33,486 nucleotides of DNA from Actinomycetes bacterium (GTDB lineage Bacteria > Actinomycetota > Acidimicrobiia > Acidimicrobiales > Acidimicrobiaceae), in the NCBI GenBank assembly GCA_021850605.1, contig JAJZLQ010000127.1, positions 1 to 33,486 of the forward strand. Reading direction: 5' to 3'. Below, in pieces: positions 8,940 to 18,300 of the stretch (position 1 is its first letter; every line of letters starts with the position of its first letter). The notes under the pieces were generated by a model. It searched no databases and was not told the DNA's origin. It worked only from the letters and a program-made list of their open reading frames with translations. Both the position numbers and the translations under genes were made by a program.

Positions 8940-9887
8940 ATGATGACAAGCGCCCAGGCGTTGGAGGCGATGCTGGGGCACCACGCCGCCTTGGAGGAAG
9001 GTGTGTCGCGGCGAGTGGCGACGATTGAGGCGGGGGGCGACGGAGCATCCATGGCTGAGCTTCTCTCCTACATGGCGAGCGAAGTGTTGCCGCACGCTAT
9101 CGCTGAGGAGCAAACCATTTACAAGGTGGCGGCCCAGAGGGAGAATCTCGCTGCGACGATCGAAGGCATGGTGGAAGAGCACCGTCAGCTCTCGGCTCAC
9201 CTGGACCGCCTTGCAACGGCCGACGAGCGATCAGCAATAACCGAAGCCAAGGCGATCGAGGTTCTCTTCAGGGATCACGTCGCAAAGGAAAACGAACGGA
9301 TTTTGCCGGTGTTGGCAGCGGATGCCGGTGTCAACCTGGGGACGTTGCTGGAAACGATGCACTCCGCGCTGGAAGCCGCATCACTGGGTGATGGAGAACC
9401 CGTGGCCGCTGCTCCCGCCGACACCGAGGGGGCTTTGCTTCGACTGGTGTTGGACGGGGCCTTCGCACTCGCGGCCGCGGGTGAAGGTGATCGTGCGTGC
9501 AGGCTGGCCGCCGAGGCGTGGACCCTGGTCAGGGTTGGGCGGCCCGACCTCGGAGTGCACGTTACCGCGGCCATGCACAAGCTGGTGCGTTCGGTGACTG
9601 CGGAGCCGGTGAAGCTCACTTCCGGCCCGGCGCATTCGGAGGCAACCGGGGACTCAATCCTCGATGTGCGCAAGCTTGCTCCGGCCCAGCGCCACGAGAC
9701 GATATTTGCGACCTACGCGGCGCTCAAGCCCGGCGCAGGCTTCGTACTGGTGAACGACCACGATCCCAAGCCGCTGCGCTATCAGTTCGAGGCGGAGCAC
9801 TCCGGTGAGTTCACCTGGGACGTTATCGAGGCCGGCCCCACCGTATGGAGGATTCGAGTCGGGCGCTCGTTCCCGGCGGCCGGCTAG
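8940..9887 (+). CDS. Hemerythrin-domain protein with C-terminal DUF2249 domain
   Basis: N-terminal H...HE...EE / EEHRQLSAHL / FRDHVAKENERILP hemerythrin-type His/Glu ligands; C-terminal ILDVRKLAPAQRHETIFATYAALKPGAGFVLVNDHDPKPLRYQFEAEHSGEFTWDVIEAGPTVWRIRVGR. RBS AAGGAGC. Confidence 0.88.
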   Translation: MMTSAQALEAMLGHHAALEEGVSRRVATIEAGGDGASMAELLSYMASEVLPHAIAEEQTIYKVAAQRENLAATIEGMVEEHRQLSAHLDRLATADERSAITEAKAIEVLFRDHVAKENERILPVLAADAGVNLGTLLETMHSALEAASLGDGEPVAAAPADTEGALLRLVLDGAFALAAAGEGDRACRLAAEAWTLVRVGRPDLGVHVTAAMHKLVRSVTAEPVKLTSGPAHSEATGDSILDVRKLAPAQRHETIFATYAALKPGAGFVLVNDHDPKPLRYQFEAEHSGEFTWDVIEAGPTVWRIRVGRSFPAAG

Positions 9888-9988
9888 GTCGGGATGCCCA
9901 GCTTTCCTTTCCGGCGGAAAGTGGCAGATACCAGCACTGCCGGGCCAGGGTTGGTCCGGTAGTCGCACTTGATCGGCCTTATCCCGAC
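9888..9988. other. Candidate structured RNA / nested hairpins closed by GTCGGGAT...ATCCCGAC
   Basis: Closing 8-bp arms 9888-9895 / 9981-9988; internal TTTCC-GGC-GGAAA (9908-9920) and GGGCCA-GGGT-TGGTCC (9942-9957). Confidence 0.3.
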
Positions 9989-10205
9989 GCTCTCGACTTT
10001 GCCCGGCGGTTACGTTTCCAATTGGACTGGCTCATCCCGGCCTGCGCGGACGCTGCGCCTGGTTGAAACGGAAAGGCCCCGGGCCCGGACGTCCGTGATG
10101 GCGTCGTCGAACACGTCTGCAAGATGTGGGAACCGGGGCCGGCGTGCTTTACGACAGCCGACGGGTCCCTGCCGCTAGGGGGCCGGCGGCATCCGTCACT
10201 CTCGA

Positions 10206-10301
10206 GGAGAAATGTTCTCCGGAGCCACCCGTTGCCGGGTGGCGGTGACGGTCCTATGCTGCCCGCCCCCCGGGGTGACCGGCGGCGCCGGTTCCTGCCC
10301 C
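10206..10301. other. Run of three tandem hairpins
   Basis: GGAGAA-ATG-TTCTCC (10206-10220), CCACCCG-TTGC-CGGGTGG (10225-10242), ACCGGC-GGC-GCCGGT (10278-10292) with flanking GGGG/CCCC. Confidence 0.4.
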
Positions 10302-10998
10302 AGTGGAGTTAGCCGGCGCCGGTGGCTACTACACGAGGCGAGGGGAGCCGGGCCGGCTTTTGCTTTCCTGAATCGTGAGCACGTCGTTGACGACGGCTAC
10401 CACCTCGCGGCCAGGACGAGACTAGCCCTCCTATGGGGTGCTCTTGTGGTCGAACTGGTGGTTCAGTACGCGCGGCGAAGATCGTGGATCGCCCGGTTGA
10501 GATGGGTCTTTCCCGGTTAATGGCCAGAGTCACTGGCTAAGGCGGCCTTGCCTGTCACACCGTGGGCTCCTGACCACCTCGGCCTCGGGACGCTTGGCCA
10601 GGCCGGTGGTCCGCCAATCCAGCCCAGGCGATCCCGGTATTCCGGCAGCCGGGTACCCGTCGATCCGGGGCCGGGCGGGCTGCTCGGCGAATGACACCCG
10701 TGAGTAGATGGCTATGCCGCCGGTAACCAAAGCCGGATCGTCCACCGGGATCATGCCGGTGGCGCGCTGGCGGCCTACCCATTCGAACTTCGCCCCCTCA
10801 GCTGGCTTTACCTGCCCGCCTTGGCCAGATGCCAGGACGCTTGCACTCGGCCGAGACGTGGCGACTCGTTCTGGGGAACAGTTCGTACCCTTTTAGTGCC
10901 TATCGGGCTGCGATATGGTGCTGCGGGAGCGGGGGCTCAGTCCCGGCGCCTCTTTTCGAGTTGCGCCTGTTAGGCCAGCACCTATATGCCGTACTTGA

Positions 10999-12372
10999 CT
11001 AGTAGTTATGCCCGACTGGCGCGACCGCGGACGCGGTCTGCGGGCCCGGGTGACGCAGGATGCGCAGCGGTATCGCCACCAGATCAGTACCGACGATGAC
11101 TGCCGTAGCCGCGAATAGGAAGCCTGCGGTCCCGATCGTGGTTGGGTTGCCGAATCCGAGCCCAAGGCAAAGTGCGACCATGCCGACGGTGACGGCCGCA
11201 TAACTGACCGCCGCCCAAGTGTGGTTGTAAAGGTCGGCGAACATGAGGGGCTTCCCGGTGGGCCCCGTGGCGATGCCCCGGGAGCGCAGCACCGACCAGA
11301 CGATGAAGGGAACCACCTTGTAGGAGTGGCCGACCAGAGCGACCAAGACCCAGCCGCCAAAGGCGGCCATCGCCGCGGCTGCGAGGGCGACGCCCGTATG
11401 GTAGTGGTACGGCATTGTCCAGACGGCGGCAATGGCCAGGCCGGTGCCGGCTGGCAGGAAAGCCGCCGAAGTCAGCACGAAGGCCAGGTGCAGGTCCGCC
11501 TGGCGGCGACGATGGCGAACGTGAGCGACCAGGGAGGCGAGGTGGGCCCCAAGGCCGCAGGCGATGAGCACCGCGCCAGGCCAGGCCAGGAGGCCCACGC
11601 TGTAGGCGAGCCCCGGGGCGGACAGCGCAACACCCAATGAGATACCCCATACCGCGAGGCCACGCGAGCGGCGGCGTCCAGGCAAGTGGGAGAGCATGAA
11701 CATCGGCCAGAGCTTTTCGGCAACCCCGACGTAGGTCATCCCCAGCCAACCAAAGAGCCCGAGTACTCCCATGGCCAGATCGACATGCCCGGAGAAACTG
11801 AACCAGTTACCCTGGCGGTTGCCGACGAAGAGGACACCCAGGAAGCCGGTGGCAACCGCCCCCGCCATCGCGATACGCAGGGCGGCAACCGGAGCGCCTT
11901 TGCCTTTCACGGCGAGTGCAGGCGCGAGATTGACGACCAGCAGCACCACGGCCACCCCGATCAACGCCCCGGCAATGGCGGTCACAGTCACCTGCTCGGT
12001 GGCGACACCGAGCGGAAGAGCCCAGGATGCCGGCAGGAAGAAGGCGAAGGTCAGGCGCCCAAGAAGGGACGACCGCAGTGGCCTGCCGGTGATGACCGGG
12101 GTGAACTGGTGTGCCGCTCCTAGCACCGCCATTGCCAGGGTGGCCAATACTCCGAAGTGGACCGCGGCAACCACCGGGTCCGCACCGGGAGACGTGGCTG
12201 CCGCGCCGCGCGCCCAAATCCAGGTGACGCCGGTGGCGAGAAGCCCCAAGGGGGCGGCGGCAAGAAAGGCCAGTGGGATCGAAGGTGGTGGCACCGTTCC
12301 TGGCAGTCCGGGCGGGCGCCCTTTCCAGACCCCGGGTAGGTCGGGCTGGTTCCTCGTTGCTTCAGTCGCCAT
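10999..12372 (-). CDS. Multi-pass membrane protein, heme-copper oxidase subunit I-like (NnrS/NorB-like candidate)
   Basis: 457 aa, about 12 hydrophobic segments. Conserved-looking His in membrane context: VHFGVLATLAMAVLGAAHQFTPVITG, SGHVDLAMGVLGLFGWLGMTYVGVAEKLWP, MPYHYHTG, GHSYKVVPFIVW, YNHTW. Confidence 0.55.
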   Translation of the reverse strand: MATEATRNQPDLPGVWKGRPPGLPGTVPPPSIPLAFLAAAPLGLLATGVTWIWARGAAATSPGADPVVAAVHFGVLATLAMAVLGAAHQFTPVITGRPLRSSLLGRLTFAFFLPASWALPLGVATEQVTVTAIAGALIGVAVVLLVVNLAPALAVKGKGAPVAALRIAMAGAVATGFLGVLFVGNRQGNWFSFSGHVDLAMGVLGLFGWLGMTYVGVAEKLWPMFMLSHLPGRRRSRGLAVWGISLGVALSAPGLAYSVGLLAWPGAVLIACGLGAHLASLVAHVRHRRRQADLHLAFVLTSAAFLPAGTGLAIAAVWTMPYHYHTGVALAAAAMAAFGGWVLVALVGHSYKVVPFIVWSVLRSRGIATGPTGKPLMFADLYNHTWAAVSYAAVTVGMVALCLGLGFGNPTTIGTAGFLFAATAVIVGTDLVAIPLRILRHPGPQTASAVAPVGHNY

Positions 12373-12671
12373 GGTTGCCTCGCTTGAAATGGAGTGGAGT
12401 TAATGCCTGCGCCTCAGGTCGCGGTGCCATCGTCATCGTCGAAGCCCCTTGTCGGGAATCTTGGCGGTTGCCGACTCGGCCAACGATGCTCGTGGCGACC
12501 CTCCGGTGGTGGGCATGCTCAACCGCGGCTACAAAACGGTGGCGCAAGTCCCTCACGGCTTTTCACTCTTTTCCCTGCTGGGCCGGATCATTCACGGCTG
12601 GTGGACATTTCTGGTCAGATCCTTCATCGGCCGCCCGATTTCGGCTTCCAGCTCGTAACTGGATAATATCT

Positions 12672-12685
12672 CTAGTAGAAACTAG
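12672..12685. promoter_or_regulatory. Candidate operator CTAGT-AGAA-ACTAG
   Basis: Perfect 5-N4-5 dyad inside a longer AT-rich imperfect inverted repeat (ATAATATCTCTAGTAGAAACTAGAATAATAAT), in the divergent region between 12372(-) and 13056(+). Confidence 0.55.
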
Positions 12686-13055
12686 AATAATAATCCCCAG
12701 GGCGGCTGGCAAGTGTGCTGGGAGCGAAATGCCCGGAGTCTCCGACGGCGAGACCGAGGACCGGTATTCCAGAGGTCGGATGCCCCCGCTTGGCGGTCGG
12801 CGAGGAGAGGGCGTCTTTTGTTCGCCGGGCGAAGGTGCCCCTCGGTCGCCGCTCTATCGAGATGGGGCCGCCGAGCGTGACGGTGCACCCACCGAGGGTC
12901 CGACAATGGGAGCGACGGCGCGGAATCCTCCGTCCCCGGGCAGCGATTCGTGGCGCTATGGCAAAGGTGATGATAAATTCTAGCCTGGAGCAGAAAAAAG
13001 CTTTGAAGGTGGCGGCCGCATGGAAGGCGGCTTGCCAATGACTGAGGAGGTGTTG

Positions 13056-13277
13056 ATGGCGACGGTCGACGCGCGGCCCATCATTGCGGGGGGCGGAGAG
13101 CCCTTTGATGCCATCATGGCGGCGGTGAGCTCTCTCGAGGACGGCGAGGATCTCGTGATCCTGGCACCGTTCGAGCCCGTTCCGCTAGAAGGAGTTCTTT
13201 CCTCCCAGGGCTTCACCTACGAGGCCGCAGACCTTGGCGGTGGGGACTGGCAGGTCACCTTCCGGCGGCAGCCATGA
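13056..13277 (+). CDS. DUF2249-domain protein
   Basis: MATVDARPIIAGGGEPFDAIMAAVSSLEDGEDLVILAPFEPVPLEGVLSSQGFTYEAADLGGGDWQVTFRRQP. GAGGAGG RBS places the start at 13056 rather than 13020. Confidence 0.8.
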   Translation: MATVDARPIIAGGGEPFDAIMAAVSSLEDGEDLVILAPFEPVPLEGVLSSQGFTYEAADLGGGDWQVTFRRQP

Positions 13278-13648
13278 CCGGCTCGGGCAACCGTGCGGAG
13301 TCGGGGTCAATCGCAGACGATCTCTTCAAACTCCGCGCCGGCGATGCCATAGAGGCTGCGAGGGATGCCCTGGGTGGCGTATACGACCCTGAGCTCGGCC
13401 TTGACCTCGTTTCGCTCGGGTTGGTCTACGACGTTCGCGAAGAGGACGGACGCCTGGTGGTGGAGATGACGCTCACGACAGTAGGCTGCCCCGCTTCGGA
13501 GAGTCTCCCGGATATGGCCACCGCTGCGGTCGAGGAGGCTCTTGGCGGCGCGGTCGCAGTGGAAGTCCGTGTTGTCTGGGATCCACCTTGGGACCCGTCC
13601 ATGCTCAGCGAGACGGCGGCAACGGCGCTGGGCTTCCGGATCCGCTGA
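13274..13648 (+). CDS. MIP18/DUF59 (PaaD-like) metal-sulfur cluster assembly factor
   Basis: ARDALGGVYDPELGLDLVSLGLVYDVR...VEMTLTTVGCPASESLPDMATAAVEEA...VRVVWDPPWDPSMLSETAATALGF. Confidence 0.92.
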   Translation: MTGSGNRAESGSIADDLFKLRAGDAIEAARDALGGVYDPELGLDLVSLGLVYDVREEDGRLVVEMTLTTVGCPASESLPDMATAAVEEALGGAVAVEVRVVWDPPWDPSMLSETAATALGFRIR

Positions 13649-13662
13649 CCCGGGGCGGAGCC

Positions 13663-14028
13663 GTGTTCCCGATCCTGGTCGCCAGGGTCTACGACTTGCC
13701 CACGCAGCGAGGCTCTGAACATCGCGTTCTGGTGGACCGCTTGTGGCCCCGAGGATTCAAGAAGGACGCGCTTGCCCTTGATGGATGGGCCAAGGACGCA
13801 GCTCCGAGTACGGCGCTGCGCAAGTGGTACGGGCACGACCCCGCGCGTTTCGAGGAGTTTGTAGGCCTCTACCTGGCCGAGCTGGCGACCGAGCCGGCGC
13901 TGTCCGCCGTCGCCGAGCTGCAGGAAATGGCCAGAGAGCGGACGTTGATTCTGCTTACGGCTACAAGAGACCCGGAGCATTCTCATGCGCAGGTCTTGCG
14001 TGGCGTAGTGGCCCAAGGCCATGGTTGA
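13663..14028 (+). CDS. DUF488-family protein
   Basis: ILVARVYDLPTQRGSEHRVLVDRLWPRGFKKDALALDGWAKDAAPSTALRKWYGHDPARFEEFVGLYLAEL; GTG start at 13663. Confidence 0.85.
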   Translation: MFPILVARVYDLPTQRGSEHRVLVDRLWPRGFKKDALALDGWAKDAAPSTALRKWYGHDPARFEEFVGLYLAELATEPALSAVAELQEMARERTLILLTATRDPEHSHAQVLRGVVAQGHG

Positions 14029-14155
14029 GGAGTCCTCCGACCCTCCAGCCGACGCTAACGACGGGTCGGGAAAGGCTCGAACGGCGAACGCACCCGCCAC
14101 GGGTGTTACCCTTGGTTCGCCTTGCGTTTGCTGTGCGCCATCCGGACTCCATTCC

Positions 14156-14806
14156 CTATTTGCGGCGTAGTGCCAGGAGGCAGCCGGCATCGCCGGGATC
14201 CTTGGCCACCAGCTCCTCTACCTCCAGGCCCCCTAGTCCCTCGGCGAGGCCCTCCACTAGCCCTAGGTGCAACTGGCAGACGGTTCCGGGATCGGAGCGC
14301 GCAACCTCTGCGAAAGGGCATCGGCCGAGGATGAACTCCAAGCGGCCATTCCGATCCTCCAGGGTGGGACGGAATCCCCGCCTGAGCATCTCCGCCTCGA
14401 GGAGCACTGTGGGATCGGTTTCCGGGCTGCCGATTTCGGCCGCCCGGCGTAGCCCTTCCTCCCGCCCTGCAAGGCGCGGCTCCTCCCGATTGCGAAGGGC
14501 GGTAGCCAGCAGGTTGGCCAGCCAGGGGTACGCACCTGGTGATCCCCAATGGTCCCGGACCTCGGGGTGAAGGCGATAAAGTAGCCTGGGCCGACCCGGC
14601 CGGTCGCGTTCCTCGCGTTCCTCGACTACCAGGCTTGCATCCTTGAGGACCGCGAGGTGCTGGCGTACGGCGTTGTGGTTGAGCCGTGTGTACTCCGTCA
14701 ATTCGGCCACGGTGACCGCGGAATCGCGGTCCGCGATGTACTGGAAGATTCGGTGGCGAGTCGGGTCGCCTAGCGCCCGGGCTTCTTGCTGCAGCGTATC
14801 GTTCAC
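14156..14806 (-). CDS. ArsR-superfamily / SufR-like HTH transcriptional regulator with C-terminal Cys/His motif
   Basis: EARALGDPTRHRIFQYIADRDSAVTVAELTEYTRLNHNAVRQHLAVLKDASLVVEE; C-terminal RCPFAEVARSDPGTVCQLHLGLVEGLAEGLGGLEVEELVAKDPGDAGCLL resembles the SufR-type Fe-S ligand arrangement. GTG start at 14806 with GGGAG RBS. Confidence 0.82.
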   Translation of the reverse strand: MNDTLQQEARALGDPTRHRIFQYIADRDSAVTVAELTEYTRLNHNAVRQHLAVLKDASLVVEEREERDRPGRPRLLYRLHPEVRDHWGSPGAYPWLANLLATALRNREEPRLAGREEGLRRAAEIGSPETDPTVLLEAEMLRRGFRPTLEDRNGRLEFILGRCPFAEVARSDPGTVCQLHLGLVEGLAEGLGGLEVEELVAKDPGDAGCLLALRRK

Positions 14807-15110
14807 GTCACGATCTCCCTGAAGGTTGAGTATAGGTACGCCCGATCCTCGCGGCCCTTTTGGGCGGATCTCCTTGTGAGGTGGGGTGAGTTGTTCGCCC
14901 GCGTGCACCGGTCGCCGGTACCGCGCCTTCCGTCGGCAACTCGACGGAGCTGCGCCGCCAGGCACGCCGGTCGGCCCGTCCGGAGCACTTGGGCGATGAC
15001 AGAGGGCCGGGGGGTTCGGGCTCCTCAGTGCCTCCGAGGGGATCAATTACGCTACGCCTCCGGCCTTGTCGAACCATCGACGTGCGATAGGATCGAGACA
15101 ACTCTTTGAA

Positions 15111-15129
15111 GTGCAACCGCGGGTTGCAC
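15111..15129. promoter_or_regulatory. Perfect inverted repeat GTGCAACC-GCG-GGTTGCAC
   Basis: 8-bp perfect arms, 3-nt centre, in the divergent intergenic region between the SufR-like gene and narG. Confidence 0.55.
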
Positions 15130-15383
15130 GAGATTTGATAACTCACTGCCTGCCCCAGCGCCCTCGGCGCTCGCCATATGTTCGGGGCCGTCTGGAATGC
15201 GGCTCGACTATGCCGTGCGTTGGCTGCGACAACGCCAGAAGCTCCGGCTGTTTGGAAATGACGCACTTTGGGCCTGATTCTCACTGCCGCCATTGAATAT
15301 AGTAATTGCAGCGCAGGCTAGAAATATGATCCAATTGGTATTTAGGCTGCGCAGCTGGAACCTAAAAGCAAAGGATCGGCCAA

Positions 15384-18300
15384 ATGAAGAGAACGCCCGG
15401 CGCAGATTCCACCAGTGGCCTTGGCGATTCCGGCCTGGTCAGGGCGGCTCGTCATATCCAACGTGGAGACACTTCGCCGGACCTGAGGGAATTGCATCGC
15501 AAGGGTGGCCGGCAGGCCGAGGAGTTCTACCGCGATCGCTGGCGCCATGACAAGGTGGTCCGCTCCACCCACGGAGTCAACTGCACGGGTTCATGCTCTT
15601 GGCGCATCTTCGTCAAGGATGGCATTATCACCTGGGAGAACCAGGCAACCGACTATCCGTCGGTTGGTCCTGGCTCTCCGGAGTACGAGCCGCGCGGCTG
15701 TCCCCGGGGAGCTTCTTTTTCCTGGTACACATACTCCCCGGCACGCGTGCGCTATCCGTATGTAAGGGGCGAGCTGCTCGAGGAGTATCGCCGCGCCAAG
15801 AGCCGCACCGGCGACCCGGTCGAGGCATGGGCGGCTGTCGTCGAGAACCCCGAATCGTCCCGCCGCTACAAGAGCGCCCGCGGTCGCGGTGGATTCGTGC
15901 GCGCCAAGTGGGAAGAAGTCCTGGAGATGACGGCTGCCGCCCACGTCCACACCATCGGCCGATACGGGCCGGATCGCACGGCGGGCTTCACGGTCATCCC
16001 GGCCATGTCCATGGCCTCCTACGCGGCCGGGAGCCGCTTCTATTCGCTGATTGGTGGCACGATCCTGTCCTTCTACGACTGGTACGCTGACCTGCCGATT
16101 GCATCGCCCCAGGTTTTCGGCGACCAGACCGATGTCCCCGAATCCGCCGACTGGTGGAATGCCTCATACCTCATCCTCTGGGGCACGAATCTGCCCATCA
16201 CCAGGACTCCGGATGCCCACTTCATGACCGAGGCGCGCTATCGGGGGCAGAAGGTGGTGGTGGTCTCCCCCGATTACTCCGACCACACCAAGTTCGCCGA
16301 TGTCTGGCTTTCTCCCGTGCCCGGCACCGACGCGGCACTGGCACTCGCCATGGGGCACGTCATGTTGACGGAGTTCTATCGGGACCGGGAGGTTCCCTAC
16401 TTTCAGAACTACGCCCGCACCTATACGGACCTGCCTTTCCTGATCAAGCTGCGTGAAAAGGATGGCGCCTGGGTCCCGGACCACTTCCTCACCGCGGCGG
16501 ACATCAAGCCTGGTTCGAGCGCGGGCGAGGACCGATGGAAGACAGTGGTCTTGGATGAGGGAACGTGGGAGCCGCGGGTGCCGAACGGCTCGCTGGGTTT
16601 CCGGTGGTCTCAATCGGGCGAAGGTAGGTGGAACCTGGAACTCGGAGATACCAAGCCGGCGCTCAGCGCGATGGACGCGCCCGGGCGGGGCCAGGCCGAG
16701 GTGCTCCTGCCCCGGTTCGATCGGGCCGGGGAGGGAGCAATAATGCGGCGCGGCGTGCCGACTGTTCAGGTGGGAGGCCACATGGTCACCACGGTGTTCG
16801 ACCTTGCCATGGCGCAGTACGGAGTTGCACGCCCAGGGCTTCCGGGCCGCTGGCCCGAATCGTATGACGACGCCGAGGAGCCGGCCACGCCGGCTTGGCA
16901 GGAGCGGGTTACCGGCGTCCCGGCTGAAGCGGCCATAAGGGTGGCCAGGGAGTTCGCGAGCAACGCCGAGCTTTCGCGGGGACGGTCGATGATCGCGATG
17001 GGCGCCGGTACCAACCACTGGTACCATTCCGACCAGATTTACCGGTCGTTCCTCTCCCTGCTTCTCCTGGGTGGCTGCCAAGGGGTGAACGGTGGGGGAT
17101 GGGCGCACTACGTCGGCCAGGAGAAGGTGCGTCCGTTCACGGGCTGGTCGACGCTCGCCTTCGCCTTGGACTGGGTGCGGCCGCCAAGGCAGATGGTCTC
17201 AACCCCGTTCTGGTACCTTGCCTCGGACCAATGGCGCTATGAGGGCACGACCGCCGACTCACTGACCAGCCCGTTGGCCGAGGGCGGCTTGGCGGGTATG
17301 ACCATGGCGGACCTGTATCTCTCCGCCACGCGGCAAGGGTGGCTGCCCTCCCATCCCTCCTTCGATAGGAACCCGCTGGACCTGGCGGAGGATGCGCTGA
17401 GCTCGGGCATGGCTCCAGCGGAATACGTCGCCGACGAACTGAAAGCGGGCAGGTTGCATTTCGCGGCTGAGGATCCTGACGATCCGGCCAATTTCCCGCG
17501 CGTGATTACCACCTGGCGATGCAATCTGCTTGGCTCATCGGGCAAAGGGCACGAATACTTCCTGCGTCATCTGCTCGGGGCCGACAACGCACTCGACGCC
17601 GACGAGGTGGAGGAGGAGTTGCGCCCAAAGGAGGTCAAATGGCGGACCGAGGCACCGGAGGGCAAGGTCGACCTCTTGGTCTCCATCGACTTCCGCATGA
17701 CCTCCACCGGCATATACTCCGACATCGTCCTTCCGGCGGCCACGTGGTACGAGAAGCACGACCTCTCCTCTACCGACATGCACCCCTTCGTGCACTCGTT
17801 CAACCCGGCCATTGCTCCTCCCTGGGACTCCCGCAGCGATTTCCAGATATTCCATGACCTTTCCAGGGCGTTCTCAGTCATGGCGGAGGGCAAGCTTGGC
17901 AAGCGCAATGACCTGGTGGCCACCCCGCTGATGCACGATTCGCCCGACGAATGCGCCCAGCCAGGCGGCGTCTCGATGGATTGGGCCCACCTTGGTACGG
18001 GGCCGACTCCAGGGGTGAATATGCCCAGGATCACCTTGGTGGAGCGCGACTACGCGCGAGTGCACGAGCAAATGTCGACCATCGGGCCGCTGATCGATGG
18101 GCTTGGTGCGACTGTGAAGGGAGTCCGCTTCCCGATCGCCGACGAGGTGGGATACCTGGCGGAGCGAAACGGTACGGCGCGCTCGGGAGCCGGGGCAGGG
18201 CGGCCCAGGATCGACAGGGACGACCTTTTTTGCGAAGCGATCCTCGCCATGTCCGGCACCACCAACGGCCGGCTGGCGGTCGCCGGATTCGAGAACCTCG

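Noticed and set aside
10530-10782. Minus-strand ORFs (e.g. KFEWVGRQRATGMIPVDDPALVTGGIAIYSRVSF) in the gene-poor interval
   Set aside because: Somewhat protein-like, but no family recognised, no good start/RBS, and overlapping alternative frames; possibly a degraded gene but not supportable.
12394-12666. Plus-strand ORFs in the divergent promoter region (e.g. GMLNRGYKTVAQVPHGFSLFSLLGRIIHGWWTFLVRSF)
   Set aside because: Hydrophobic stretch but no recognised family, and it overlaps competing frames; could be a small membrane protein but evidence is insufficient.
14600-14640. Tandem CGCGTTCCT-like repeat
   Set aside because: Encodes the charged EEREERDR segment of the regulator; ordinary coding repeat.
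16164-17108. Long antisense ORF (314 aa) inside narG; likewise 17874-19193(-) and 19612-20484(-)
   Set aside because: Shadow ORFs typical of high-GC coding sequence; the translations lack recognisable domains and the sense frames are clearly nar genes.
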